Positions 47,894 through 59,009 of a stretch of 64,000 nt of DNA are shown here, one piece after another (position 1 is the first letter of the stretch; every line of letters starts with the position of its first letter). Position numbers and translations under genes: made by a program. This stretch comes from Saccharomonospora sp. CUA-673 (GTDB taxonomy: Bacteria > Actinomycetota > Actinomycetes > Mycobacteriales > Pseudonocardiaceae). Where the stretch lies: NCBI RefSeq assembly GCF_001942305.1, contig NZ_MKKE01000009.1:40226-104225 (forward strand), written 5' to 3'. The notes below the pieces were generated by a model. It was not told where the DNA came from and ran no database searches. It saw only the letters and a list, made by a program, of their open reading frames with translations.

Positions 47894-48907
47894 GTGACAG
47901 AGGAGAAGGCGGACAAAGAGGGCTTCCTGCCGCGGATGCGGCGACGGTATCCGTGGCTCGACCACGCGGTCAGAGCCAACGAGGCCTTCACCGAGCGGCA
48001 CGGCAACCACTACGCCGCGGCGATCACGTACTTCTCCGTGCTGTCGCTGTTCCCGTTGCTCATGGTCGCGTTCTCGGTCGCGGGTTTCGTGCTGGCCGGC
48101 AACGCCGCGCTGATGAACGAGCTCAAGGCCGGCATCGTCGAATCGGCGCCGGAGGGGCTGCAGGGCTTCCTCGACCAGATCGTCGAGGCCGTTACCGACT
48201 CGCGCGCCGGTCTCGGGGTCCTCGGTCTGCTCATCGCGCTCTACTCCGGTCTCGGCTGGATGGGCAACCTGCGGGACGCGCTGACCGCCCAGTGGGCGCA
48301 GCAGCCCGCCAAGACGCCGTTCCTGTCCACGAAGATCAAGGACCTGCTGTCCCTGATGGGCCTGGGCCTGGCGCTGGTGATCTCGTTCGGCCTCACCGCC
48401 GTCGGCGGTGTCGCGGGGCAGTCGTTGCTGGGCCTGGTCGGGCTCGAGGGCACCGGGTGGGCGCAGTACGCGTTGCGGGCCGCCACGATCGTCCTGTCGC
48501 TGGCCGCGAACGTGCTCGTGTTCACGTGGGTGATCTCGCAGCTGCCCCGGGACAAGGTCAACCCGCGCAGTGCCGTGAAGGGGGCCGTGCTGGCCGCGCT
48601 CGGCTTCGAACTGCTCAAGCACGTCGGGTCGTACTACCTGGCCAGTGTGGCCAGCTCGCCGAGCGGTGCGCTGTTCGGTCCGATCATCGGTCTGCTCGTG
48701 TTCGCCAACCTCGTGTCCCGGTTCCTGCTGCTCGTCACCGCGTGGACGGCCACGGCGCGCGAGAACCAGGTGCACGTCGTCGAACCGCCGCCGCCGACGG
48801 TCGTGCGGCCGAACGTCACCGTGCGCAAGGGCGCGGGCGTGGGCGCCGCCGCGGGCGCGTTCAGCATCGGTGCACTGTTGGGTTGGCTGGGGCGCCGCCG
48901 CTCGTAG
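47894..48907 (+). CDS. YihY/YhjD-type inner membrane protein
   Basis: The product has 337 residues and is intact. This BrkB/YihY-family protein has six membrane helices in the first 290 residues. Family marks are HYAAAITYFSVLSLFPLLMVAF near residue 40, ALYSGLGWMGNLRDALTAQW and LFGPIIGLLVFANLVSRFLLL. The C-terminal tail VVEPPPPTVVRPNV is followed by a short Gly/Ala-rich helix and GRRRS. It is similar to YhjD, implicated in lipid or LPS-type export in Gram-negatives; the role in actinomycetes is unknown. The GTG at 47894 is the start. It lies 49 bases before the MFS gene and may share its transcript. Confidence 0.9.
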   Translation: MTEEKADKEGFLPRMRRRYPWLDHAVRANEAFTERHGNHYAAAITYFSVLSLFPLLMVAFSVAGFVLAGNAALMNELKAGIVESAPEGLQGFLDQIVEAVTDSRAGLGVLGLLIALYSGLGWMGNLRDALTAQWAQQPAKTPFLSTKIKDLLSLMGLGLALVISFGLTAVGGVAGQSLLGLVGLEGTGWAQYALRAATIVLSLAANVLVFTWVISQLPRDKVNPRSAVKGAVLAALGFELLKHVGSYYLASVASSPSGALFGPIIGLLVFANLVSRFLLLVTAWTATARENQVHVVEPPPPTVVRPNVTVRKGAGVGAAAGAFSIGALLGWLGRRRS

Positions 48908-48955
48908 CCGTTTGTTTCGCCGGGGTCATTAAGCTCGCTCTGGAAGGAGTGAGCA

Positions 48956-50298
48956 GTGACCCAACCAGCTCCGGGTTCCGACGGCGCAACCTCACCGGGC
49001 AGAGCCGACGACGGGACCGACGACCCGGTCGACGGAACCACACCCACGACCGACACAGCAGCTGACAAGACACCGCGGCTACCCCGCGAGGTGTACGTCC
49101 TCGTCGGCGCCAGCTTCCTCATCGCCATCGGCTACGGACTCATCGGGCCCGCGCTGCCGAACTTCGCCCACAGCTTCGACGTCGGACTGACCGCCGCGTC
49201 GTTCGTGGTCAGCCTGTTCGCCCTGGTGCGCCTGGCGTTCGCGCCGGTCAGCGGACGTCTGGTGACGCTGTTCGGCGAACGGCCCACCTACCTGTGGGGC
49301 CTGTCGATCGTCGCGCTGTCGACGATCGTCTGCGCGTTCGTCACCGACTACTGGCAGCTGCTGGTGTTCCGCGCCCTCGGCGGCATCGGTTCGACGATGT
49401 TCACCGTGTCGGCCATCGGACTGCTCATCCGGATCTCCCCGCCGCAGCTGCGGGGCCGCGCGTCCGGCCTGTGGGGCACGGCGTTCCTGCTCGGCGGTGT
49501 CGCCGGCCCGGTGTTCGGCGGCGCGCTCGTGGCCGTGTCGCTGCGCCTGCCGTTCCTCGTCTACGGCCTCGCGCTGATCGGCGCCACGGTGCTGGTGTTC
49601 TTCCAGCTGCGCCGGTCCGAACTGGCCTCCCGCGCCGACGACGAGGACGCGCCCACGATGACGTTCGGCCAGGCCGTGCGGCATCCGACGTACCGCGCGG
49701 CGCTGCTGTCCAACCTGGCCAACGGCTGGATCGTGTTCGGCGTGCGCATGTCGTTGGTGCCGTTGTTCGTGACGGTCGTGCTGGCCAAGGACGAATCGTT
49801 CACCGGTCTCGCGCTGGCGTTGTTCGCCGCCGCCAACGCGCTCGTCCTGCTCGCCGCCGGCCGGTTCGCCGACACCCACGGCCGCAAACCGCCCGCGCTC
49901 GTCGGACTGGCGCTGCTCGTCGTCGGCGGCGTGGGGTTGGGCCTCACCGACGACGTGTGGCTCTTCCTCGCCGCGACCGTCGTCACCGGCATCGGCGCGG
50001 GCTGTCTCAACCCGGCGCACAACGCCGCGCTCGCCGACGTCATCGGCTCCAAGGCGCGCGGCGGGTCCGTACTGGCCGGGTTCCAGATGGCCGCCGACGT
50101 CGGAGCCGTCGTCGGGCCACTGGCCGCGGGTGCCATCGCCGAACAGTGGTCGTTCACCGCCGCCTTCGCCGTCACCGGTGTCGTCGCGGTGATCGCGTTC
50201 GCGCCTGGCTGCTGGCCAAGGAGACGCTGCCGTCCGCGACCGAGCCCGCCGACGAACAGTCGAACCAGGCGGCCGCTACACCCGCTCGTCCCGGCTGA
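48956..50298 (+). CDS. MFS efflux transporter (frameshift near the C-terminus)
   Basis: The product has about 447 residues. A 45-residue Asp/Thr/Pro-rich N-terminus is followed by twelve helices. Visible are GPALPNFAHSFDVGLTAASF in helix 1-2, the motif-A-like loop GRLVTLFGERPTYLWG, the second-half loop GRFADTHGRKPPALVG and NPAHNAALADVIGSKARG. The frame breaks near 50204 in the last helix (VIAFA-AWLLAKETLPS); corrected, it ends at 50298. The GTG at 48956 follows GGAAGGAGTGAGC, an excellent site. The 3' end overlaps the convergent carboxypeptidase gene by 23 bases. Substrate unknown; the subgroup is drug or metabolite efflux. Confidence 0.9.
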
Positions 50299-51511
50299 GG
50301 GCGATCCCGACGCCGACCCCGACCGACACGAGGATCACCAGCGCCACGATCCACCCGACGGCCGACGACCCGCCCGACCCGGCGGGCCGCGCGTCGGCGG
50401 CCTCGGCCGTGCCACCGCCGTCGGCGCGGGCCTCGCCGGTGCGGACGGGCGCCTGCGGCTGCGGCGGTGCCGTCGTGACCCGGCCGACCGCCGGCACGCC
50501 CTCGGCGGCGAGCCGGAAGCCGTAGTCGAACAGGCTCCTGGCCTGGTCGCTCACCTGCACCGGACGCTGTTCGGCGCGCAGCAGCACCACGGCGATGCGG
50601 CGGCCGTCCCGTTCGGCCGCGCCCACGTAGGTGTGCCGGGACGCGCTGGTGAACCCCGTCTTCCCGCCGAGGATGCCGGGGTACTCGTCGAGCAGGCGGT
50701 CGTTGTTGACCAGCGGATGCGGCGGTTCCCCGCGCCCGCCGGGGAACATCATCCGTTGCACGCCCGCGGCCTCGGCGAACTGCGGGTTCGTCATGGCGTG
50801 GGTGAACAGCAGCGCCTGGTCGTAGGCCGACGTCACCATGCCCGGCCCGTCCAACCCGGACGGCGACGCGGCACGGGTGTCGGTCGCGCCGAGCTCGTGG
50901 GCCAGGGCGTTCATCTTGCGCAGCGCCTCGTCGACGCCGCCGAGCGCACCGGCGAGCGCGTGCGCCGCGTCGTTGCCGGACTTGACCATCGTCGCCAGCA
51001 GCAGGTCCCGCACGGAGTAGGGCGAGCCGGCCTCCAGATCGGCGCACGAGCACTCCTGATCGGCGTCCCGCTGCGTCGGGACGACGATCTGTTCGGGGTC
51101 GAGCTCGTCGAGCACCACGAGCGCGAGCAACACCTTGATCAGTGACGCCGGCCGTTGCCGCCCGTGCGGATGGTGTGCCGCCAGCACCTCGCCGCTGTCC
51201 ATGTCCTGGATGATCCAGTTCCGCGCCGTCAACGGCCGCGGCGGCAGCGGCGAACCGGGCGCGAGCACGAGCCCGCAGCCCCCGAGATGCTCGCCGCCCG
51301 GCGGGTCGGTGGGCACGGGCAGGGGGTCGGGCGAACGCTGCCCCGGCGCGGGTTCCTCCGACGTGTTGCCCGGCGGTGGCGGCAGCGTCGCGTTGGGGCA
51401 CGTCGACTGGGCCCGCGCCGCGGGCGCACCGGCCGGGGTGAGCGGGGCGCTCGCGAGGACGAACCCCGCGAGGACCGTGATCACCAGCAGCCGGAAGACA
51501 GGTGTGCGCAC
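50276..51511 (-). CDS. dacB: D-alanyl-D-alanine carboxypeptidase, serine peptidase S11
   Basis: It trims the terminal D-Ala from peptidoglycan stem peptides outside the membrane. The product has 411 residues and is intact. The signal peptide VFRLLVITVLAGFVLASAPL is followed by a Pro-rich linker. The catalytic triad motifs are SLIK (SxxK, near residue 123), SGN (near 178) and KTG (near 290). A single membrane anchor (VGWIVALVILVSVGVGVGIAL) and the short tail SRDERV close the protein. GTG at 51511. An SCO4848-type gene lies divergently upstream, as in Streptomyces (SCO4847/SCO4848). The family matches mycobacterial DacB1; the symbol is given on that basis. Confidence 0.93.
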   Translation of the reverse strand: MRTPVFRLLVITVLAGFVLASAPLTPAGAPAARAQSTCPNATLPPPPGNTSEEPAPGQRSPDPLPVPTDPPGGEHLGGCGLVLAPGSPLPPRPLTARNWIIQDMDSGEVLAAHHPHGRQRPASLIKVLLALVVLDELDPEQIVVPTQRDADQECSCADLEAGSPYSVRDLLLATMVKSGNDAAHALAGALGGVDEALRKMNALAHELGATDTRAASPSGLDGPGMVTSAYDQALLFTHAMTNPQFAEAAGVQRMMFPGGRGEPPHPLVNNDRLLDEYPGILGGKTGFTSASRHTYVGAAERDGRRIAVVLLRAEQRPVQVSDQARSLFDYGFRLAAEGVPAVGRVTTAPPQPQAPVRTGEARADGGGTAEAADARPAGSGGSSAVGWIVALVILVSVGVGVGIALSRDERV

Positions 51512-51630
51512 CCGGGAAGGTTAGCCAGCTGCGCCGATGCCACGCCGGTGAATCCCCCGGGTCGGGGGTGCGGAGTCAGCGGTTCGGGGGTGACGACCGA
51601 CACCCGGGCCGGCCGGGGATACTGCACCAC

Positions 51631-51876
51631 ATGCGCATGTCCCGTGGAGTATCGGCGTTCCTGCTGGCCTTCGGCGTGTGGTCGTGGATCATCTGGATCA
51701 CGTTCGCCCGCAACCTGTGGACCAGCGACAACGCGTGGGCGGCCGACGGCTCACCCACGTCGTTCTTCTGGGTCCACCTCGTGCTGACCGTCGTGTCGTT
51801 CGTACTCGGCACGATCATCGGCGTCATCGGCTGGCGCGGCCTGCGGGCCCTCAAGCGGCAGCCCGCCGAGCACTGA
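51631..51876 (+). CDS. SCO4848-family membrane protein
   Basis: The product has 81 residues with two membrane helices (AFLLAFGVWSWIIWITFA and LVLTVVSFVLGTIIGVIGW). The loop between contains the family block RNLWTSDNAWAADGSPTSFF, and the C-terminus is basic (RGLRALKRQ). It is conserved beside the D,D-carboxypeptidase in actinomycetes, function unknown. The ATG at 51631 is preferred over upstream in-frame codons because the family begins just before the first helix. It shares a bidirectional terminator with sdhB. Confidence 0.85.
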   Translation: MRMSRGVSAFLLAFGVWSWIIWITFARNLWTSDNAWAADGSPTSFFWVHLVLTVVSFVLGTIIGVIGWRGLRALKRQPAEH

Positions 51877-51910
51877 GCCCGCCGACAACGTCAGCCCCCG
51901 AAACACGAGA

Positions 51911-51941
51911 AGAGGCGCCCGGCTCGCGGCCGGGCGCCTCT
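51911..51941. terminator. Bidirectional terminator between the SCO4848-type gene and sdhB
   Basis: AGAGGCGCCCGGC and GCCGGGCGCCTCT form a perfect 13-base stem with a 5-base loop, followed by TGT on the plus strand and preceded by a purine-rich stretch for the minus strand. It serves both convergent genes. Confidence 0.88.
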
Positions 51942-51960
51942 TGTCGTCAGGGGAGTCCGC

Positions 51961-52737
51961 TCACGTGCGCTTGAACAGCAGCGCGCGCTTGACCTCCTGG
52001 ATCGCCTTGGTCACCTGGATTCCACGCGGGCAGGCGTCGGTGCAGTTGAACGTCGTGCGGCAACGCCACACGCCCTCGGCGTCGTTGAGGATGTCCAGCC
52101 GCTCCTCGGCCGCCTCGTCCCGCGAGTCGAAGATGAACCGGTGCGCGTTGACGATGGCCGCCGGGCCGAAGTACGACCCGTCCGCCCAGTACACCGGGCA
52201 CGACGACGTGCACGCCGCGCACAGGATGCACTTGGTGGTGTCGTCGAACCGTTCGCGGTCGGCGACCGACTGGTACCGCTCGTTCGTCGGCTCGTTGCCG
52301 TAGGCGATCAGGTACGGCTTGATCGACTTGTACGCCTCGAAGAAGGGCTCCATGTCGACATAGAGGTCCTTCATCGTCGGCAGGCCCTTGATCGGGGCGA
52401 TCGTGACCGTGGTGGCCTTGCCGGGCTTGGCCAGCAGGTCCTTGACCAGAACCTTGCAGGCGAGCCGGTTGATGCCGTTGATCTGCATCGCGTCCGACCC
52501 GCAGATGCCGTGCGCACAGCTACGACGGAACGACAGCGTGCCGTCCACGTAGCTCTTGATGTTCATCAGCAGGTTCAGCACACGGTCCGTGGGCAGCGCC
52601 GGGACGTCGTAGGACTCCCAGTGCGGCTCGTCGTCGATCTCCGGGTTGAACCGCAGGATCTTCACCGTGATGGTGACGGAGCCTTCCGGAGCCGGGATCT
52701 GGGACGTGTCGTTGGTGGGTTCAGCTACCGCTGTCAT
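51961..52737 (-). CDS. sdhB: Succinate dehydrogenase iron-sulfur subunit
   Basis: This electron-transfer subunit carries three Fe-S clusters between SdhA and the membrane anchor. The product has 258 residues and is intact. The [2Fe-2S] ligands are in SCAHGICGSDAM (near residue 73) and CKVL. The [4Fe-4S] and [3Fe-4S] ligands are in CILCAACTSSCPVYW (near 157) and CRTTFNCTDACPRGI (near 213). The ATG at 52737 is 34 bases after the sdhA stop. It is the last gene of the sdhCDAB operon, read leftward. Confidence 0.97.
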   Translation of the reverse strand: MTAVAEPTNDTSQIPAPEGSVTITVKILRFNPEIDDEPHWESYDVPALPTDRVLNLLMNIKSYVDGTLSFRRSCAHGICGSDAMQINGINRLACKVLVKDLLAKPGKATTVTIAPIKGLPTMKDLYVDMEPFFEAYKSIKPYLIAYGNEPTNERYQSVADRERFDDTTKCILCAACTSSCPVYWADGSYFGPAAIVNAHRFIFDSRDEAAEERLDILNDAEGVWRCRTTFNCTDACPRGIQVTKAIQEVKRALLFKRT

Positions 52738-52771
52738 TTCACATCCTCCGCGAAGAGGCGGTCAGTACGCA

Positions 52772-54561
<1,790 letters not shown>

Positions 54562-54584
54562 GAGAAGTCTCCGTGTGGTGGGGT

Positions 54585-54998
54585 TCAGTCGGTGATGTTC
54601 GGGTCGAACGTGAAGATCACCAGCGTGCCGAGCACGAGGATGACGGCCATCGAGACGTACAGCAGGCACTTCAGGTAGAAGCGCGTCGAGTCCTTGCGCG
54701 CGTAGTCGTCGATGACGGTCCGCAGCCCGTTACCGCCGTGCAGCTGCGCCAGCCACAGCATCGACAGGTCCCAGAACTGCCAGAACGGCGAGGCCCAGCG
54801 ACCCGCGACGAACGCGAAGTTGATGCGGTGCACGCCGCCGTCGAGGATGTTCATGATGAACAGGTGGCCGAGCACGAGGACCACCAGCGCGAGGCCGGAG
54901 ATCCGCATGAACGCCCAGCTGTAGAGCTCGAAGTTGTTCCGGCGCGCGGCCGGGCGCTTCGGGGAGCGCGGCTTGTCGAGAGTCAGCGATTCGGTCAT
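54585..54998 (-). CDS. sdhD: Succinate dehydrogenase hydrophobic membrane anchor SdhD
   Basis: The product has 137 residues with three membrane helices after a 25-residue basic N-terminus (KPRSPKRPAARRNN). LVVLVLGHLFIMNIL provides a haem-type His, and AQLHGGNGLRTVIDDYARKD is the conserved quinone-site block with its Asp-Tyr. It starts by overlapping the sdhC stop (TGATG) and ends 23 bases before sdhA. Confidence 0.94.
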   Translation of the reverse strand: MTESLTLDKPRSPKRPAARRNNFELYSWAFMRISGLALVVLVLGHLFIMNILDGGVHRINFAFVAGRWASPFWQFWDLSMLWLAQLHGGNGLRTVIDDYARKDSTRFYLKCLLYVSMAVILVLGTLVIFTFDPNITD

Positions 54999-55444
54999 CA
55001 GTGGCCGCCTCCGAACATTTCGCTCACCGTGCGCTCGAGCATGTAGTAGGTGCCCGGGATCATCACGACGACCCAGATGCCGAGGGTGGTCCACAGCATC
55101 GGGCGCTGGAACTTCGGTCCCTTCTCCCAGAAGTCGACCAGGATGACCCGCAGACCGTTCAGCGCGTGGAACAGCACGGCGCCGACGAGGCCGACCTCGA
55201 GGAGGTTGACGAACGGTGTCTTGTAGGTCGCGATGACCTGGTCGTAGGCGTTCGGCGACACTCTGACGAGCGCGGTGTCGAGAACGTGCACGAACAGGAA
55301 GAAAAAGGTGAGCACCCCGGTGATCCGGTGCGCTACCCAGGACCACATGCCGGGATCGCCGCGGTAGAACGTTCCGCTCCGGCGTGAGGCGCCCGCCCGA
55401 TCACTCGCACGTGCCTCCGTGGCAGTGCTCGCAGTGGTGGACAT
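54998..55444 (-). CDS. sdhC: Succinate dehydrogenase cytochrome b556 subunit SdhC
   Basis: The product has 148 residues with three membrane helices. The block WSWVAHRITGVLTFFFLFVH carries the conserved Ser/Arg quinone-site residues and a His, and LFHALNGLRVILVDF carries the haem-ligand His. The ATG at 55444 is chosen because GGAGGG lies 10 bases upstream; a further ATG at 55468 is in frame. It is the first gene of sdhCDAB. Confidence 0.94.
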   Translation of the reverse strand: MSTTASTATEARASDRAGASRRSGTFYRGDPGMWSWVAHRITGVLTFFFLFVHVLDTALVRVSPNAYDQVIATYKTPFVNLLEVGLVGAVLFHALNGLRVILVDFWEKGPKFQRPMLWTTLGIWVVVMIPGTYYMLERTVSEMFGGGH

Positions 55445-55890
55445 CGGTGTACGGCCCTCCAACGTCACTGATGGACTTCGCCGCCCGGTGCGGCCGCGAC
55501 TTTTTCGAGGTCATTGTCGCCCGAGCGTCGTATACGCGCCGAATGCTAGACCTGCCAGTCACGCGGGGCTCAACCTCGGGTTCCCAGCTGTGATCGACCA
55601 GACACCGAGGACGAATCCCGTAGCGCACGCCCGGGCCCCGCGAACGTCACCGTGATCACACCATCAGGTGCATTCCCCTCGGGAGCGCACAAGCGACGTT
55701 CGTTGGTGACCGTGAGTGAGTAAGAGGGTGCACAATCGGACGGCGATTGCCGGAACTTAAACATTTGGGTTACGCGGGGTGCCGAACAGCTGCCGTGAAG
55801 GTCACGGAGCGGTACGGTTCGCCAGTCCGCCCGAGTACACGGGCACACATTCTTCGGTCCGTCCGCGAACAGCGGGGAGGGAGTTACACC
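55445..55890. promoter_or_regulatory. Divergent promoter region of sdhCDAB and the nucleoside operon
   Basis: This 446-base gap has no gene. For the sdh side, GTATACG near 55530 is the best -10 candidate, within a relatively A/T-rich stretch that includes CTTTTTCGA. For the rightward side, the strip GAACTTAAACATTTGGGTTACG near 55755 is the most A/T-rich and a likely -10 region. I could not fix -35 boxes with confidence. I see no clear repressor palindrome. Confidence 0.4.
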
Positions 55891-57051
55891 GTGCGGAGAA
55901 AGCGTGGTGCAGCGCTGGCGGCGATCGCCATGGCCGGCGTGTTGACGATGGCGGGTTGCGCCAAGGATTCCGGCAGCGGCGACGCGGGCGCGGCCGGCGG
56001 CGACGGCGGCGGTGGTGAGGCGGGCAGCTGCGTCACCCAGGACGCCCCCGCGGCTCCCGAGGGCGAGGCCGAACCCGAGGCCGAACGCAACACCGACGCC
56101 GACGCGAGCGACCTCAAGGTCGGCCTCGCCTTCGACGTCGGCGGCCGGGGCGACGCCTCGTTCAACGACGCCGCCGCGTTGGGTGTCGACGAGGCCGTCG
56201 AGCAGCTGGGTGCCGAGAAGGGCGCCGAGAGCCCCGCGCAGGGCACCGAGTCCGAGGACGCCAAGCAGCAGCGTCTCGAGCAGATGGCCAACCAGGGCAA
56301 CAACCCGATCATCGCCGTGGGCTTCGCCTACGCCGAGGCCGTCGCCGCGGTCGCGCCGAAGCACCCGGACACCGAGTTCGCGATCGTCGACGACGACTCG
56401 GTCGAGGCCGAGAACGTCACGTCGCTCGTGTTCGCCGAGGAGGAGGGCTCCTTCCTCGCGGGCGTGGCCGCGGCCTACAAGACGACCGACTGCCAGGTGG
56501 GCTTCATCGGCGGTGTCGACACGCCGCTGATCCAGAAGTTCGAGGCCGGTTTCGAGCAGGGCGTCGAGGCCGCGGGCGGCGACAACATCGAGATCCGCAA
56601 CGAGTACCTGACTCCGGCCGGCGACATCAGCGGCTTCAACGACCCGGCCAAGGCCAACGTCATGGCGGGCGCGATGCTCAGCCAGGGCACCGACGTGGTG
56701 TTCCACGCGGCGGGCGCGTCCGGTCAGGGCGTGTTCGAGGCGGCCGCGCAGAACGACGCGCTGGCCATCGGCGTCGACTCCGACCAGTACGAGCAGAAGA
56801 CGCTCGCCGAGGTCCGCGATGTCATCGTCACCTCGATGCTCAAGCGGGTCGACGTCGCGGTGTACGACTACATCGCCGCGCTCGCCGAGGGCAACACCGA
56901 CGAGCTGCCCGAGCGCTTCGACCTGTCGGTCGACGGGGTGGACTACTCGGACTCCAACTCGGATATCGAGGACATCACCGACGAGCTCGAGGGCTACAAG
57001 CAGGCGATCATCGACGGCGAGATCGACGTCTCGGACCAGACTCAGGGCTGA
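55891..57051 (+). CDS. BMP-family nucleoside-binding lipoprotein
   Basis: This is the substrate-binding protein of a nucleoside ABC importer, tethered outside the membrane. The product has 386 residues and is intact. The signal peptide GAALAAIAMAGVLTMAGC ends in a lipobox Cys, followed by a Gly/Asp/Ala linker. The PnrA/BMP fold shows VGLAFDVGGRGDASFNDAAALG (near residue 76), AVGFAYAEAVAAVAPKHPDTEFAIVDDD, VGFIGGVDTPLIQKFEAGFEQG, ASGQGVFEAAAQ and GVDSDQYEQ. The GTG at 55891 follows GGGGAGGGAG. A strong hairpin 76 bases after the stop separates it from the ATPase gene, which would let the binding protein be made in excess. Confidence 0.93.
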   Translation: MRRKRGAALAAIAMAGVLTMAGCAKDSGSGDAGAAGGDGGGGEAGSCVTQDAPAAPEGEAEPEAERNTDADASDLKVGLAFDVGGRGDASFNDAAALGVDEAVEQLGAEKGAESPAQGTESEDAKQQRLEQMANQGNNPIIAVGFAYAEAVAAVAPKHPDTEFAIVDDDSVEAENVTSLVFAEEEGSFLAGVAAAYKTTDCQVGFIGGVDTPLIQKFEAGFEQGVEAAGGDNIEIRNEYLTPAGDISGFNDPAKANVMAGAMLSQGTDVVFHAAGASGQGVFEAAAQNDALAIGVDSDQYEQKTLAEVRDVIVTSMLKRVDVAVYDYIAALAEGNTDELPERFDLSVDGVDYSDSNSDIEDITDELEGYKQAIIDGEIDVSDQTQG

Positions 57052-57126
57052 TCCTTCGGGCTGAGCGGTTCGGCGTCGGACCGAAAACCGAACGCGACAA
57101 CCGAAAACAGACAACCGAAGACGGAT

Positions 57127-57163
57127 GTGGGGCTCGTGGGCGGCCACCGCCTGCGAGCCCCAC
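57127..57163 (+). terminator. Hairpin between the lipoprotein and ATPase genes
   Basis: GTGGGGCTCG pairs perfectly with CGAGCCCCAC, with an inner GGCGG/CCGCC stem. It is a partial terminator or processing stem that would raise the ratio of binding protein to transporter. A cluster of CAACCGAA repeats (57085-57120) lies just before it. Confidence 0.65.
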
Positions 57164-57343
57164 CTGCCGTTTCGGTGGTTCGCCGCCACCGACGCGGCCT
57201 GATCTGCTTTGATGCCGGTCACCGGCACCGTACGGATCCAGCACCGAAGCAGCACCGCGCCGAAGCGGCGCTGCCCGGAAACACCCGCGAGAAATCCACG
57301 AAGAACGATCGTTGGCCCCTGCTCGAGCAAGGCGAATGAACAG

Positions 57344-58926
57344 ATGACCGAACCGGAACCGGTGGTCGAACTCACCGGGATCACCAAGCGCTTCCCCGGC
57401 GTGGTGGCCAATTCCGACGTGCACCTGGCGGTGCGCGAGGGCGAGGTCCACGCCGTGTGCGGCGAGAACGGCGCCGGCAAGTCCACGCTGATGAAGATCC
57501 TCTACGGGATGCAGCAGCCGGACGAGGGCACCATCACGGTCGGCGGCGAGGTCGTGGAACTGCGCAACCCGCAGGACGCGATCAAGGCCGGCATCGGCAT
57601 GGTGCACCAGCACTTCATGTTGGCCGACAACCTGACGGTGCGGGAGAACGTGCTGCTCGGCGCGGAGGGCCTGTACGGCATGGGCCGCAAGGCCCGCGCC
57701 CGGCTCACCGAACTGGCCGAACGCACGGGCCTGCGCGTCGACCCGGACACGCTGGTCGAGAACCTGGGTGTGGCCGACCGGCAGCGCGTCGAGATCGTCA
57801 AGGTGCTCTACCGCGGCGCGCGGATCGTCATCCTCGACGAGCCGACCGCGGTGCTCGTGCCGCAGGAGGTCGATGCGCTGTTCGAGACCGTCCGCGCGAT
57901 GCAGGCGGACGGCTACACGTTCCTGTTCATCTCGCACAAGCTCGACGAGGTCCGCGCGATCGCGGACGAGGTGACGATCATCCGCCGCGGCACGACGGTC
58001 GGCACGGTCGACCCGAAGACCGTCAGCAGCAGGCAGTTGGCCGAGATGATGGTCGGCTCGCAGCTGCCGAGTCCGGAGACGCGCGAGTCGACGGTCACCG
58101 ACCGCGTGGTGCTGCGGGTGCGCGACCTGCGGCTCGACGCCGACGACAGCGACCGCGCGCTGTGCGACGACGTCACGTTGACCGTGCACGCGGGCGAGAT
58201 CGTCGGCATCGCCGGGGTCGAGGGCAACGGCCAGACCGAACTGGTCGAGACCATCATGGGCATGCGCAAGGCCTCGGCCGGCACGATCGAGCTGATCGAC
58301 GCCAGCGGCAAGGGCGACACTGCCGAACCGACGCTGCGCACCATCACGAAGCTCGGCACCCTCGCCCGCCGCGAGGCCGGTATCGGCTACATCCCCGAGG
58401 ACCGGCATCGGCACGGCCTGCTGCTGCGGCAGCCGCTGTGGTCGAACCGCATCCTCGGTCATCAGACGCGCAAACCGGTCTCCAGCGGCAATCTCATCTA
58501 CCCGTCGGCGGCGCGCACCGACACCGAACGCATCGTCGAGGAGTACGACGTGCGCACTCCCGGGGTCGACGTGCTCGCCGGCGCGTTGTCGGGCGGCAAC
58601 CAGCAGAAGCTGATCGTCGGCAGGGAGCTGTCGGGCGATCCGGTGCTGTTGATCGCCTCGCATCCGACGCGCGGTGTGGACGTCGCGCGCAGGCGCTGAT
58701 CTGGGAGCAGATGCGCCAGGCGCGCCACGACGGGCTCGCGGTGCTGCTGATCTCGGCGGACCTCGACGAGTTGATCGGCCTGTCCGACACGATCCGCGTC
58801 ATGCTGCGCGGCCGGCTCGTCAGCGAGGCAGACCCGGCCACCGTGACGCCGGAGGAACTCGGCTCGGCCATGACCGGCGCAGGCGACAGCGACGGCGACG
58901 CAGCGGGGGAGGTCGAGGACGCATGA
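57344..58926 (+). CDS. Nucleoside ABC transporter ATP-binding protein, two cassettes (one frameshift)
   Basis: The product has about 527 residues, with two ABC cassettes as in sugar and nucleoside importers. The first has Walker A GENGAGKST near residue 41, MVHQHFMLADNLTVREN, and Walker B IVILDEPTAV. In its signature loop VADRQRVEI stands where LSGGQ is expected. The second has the degenerate GVEGNGQTEL, the true signature LSGGNQQK, and LIASHPTRGVDVG, broken by a one-base loss near 58684. The ATG at 57344 follows AAGGCGA. The end overlaps a 28-codon open frame (ATGA). This ATPase drives the two permeases encoded next. Confidence 0.92.
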
Positions 58927-59009
58927 ACGAGAATTGCGGAGCGTGCGGAGCGTCGTTCATGGCGGCCGAGCGGGTGCGGGTGTCCCGCAAGGTGGAGGGC
59001 GACGCATGA
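58923..59009 (+). CDS. 28-residue open frame coupled on both sides
   Basis: This small open frame starts with an ATG inside the ATPase stop (ATGA) and ends with a TGA inside the permease start (ATGA). It is preceded by GGAGGTCGAGGACGC, a good ribosome site. The product begins MNENCGACGASFMAAERV, with a CxxC pair as in minimal metal sites. It may be a real microprotein or only a spacer that passes ribosomes from one gene to the next. The region 58911-58927 resembles 58994-59010 (GGAGG...GACGCATGAAC), suggesting a local duplication of the start site. No family is recognised. Confidence 0.4.
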   Translation: MNENCGACGASFMAAERVRVSRKVEGDA

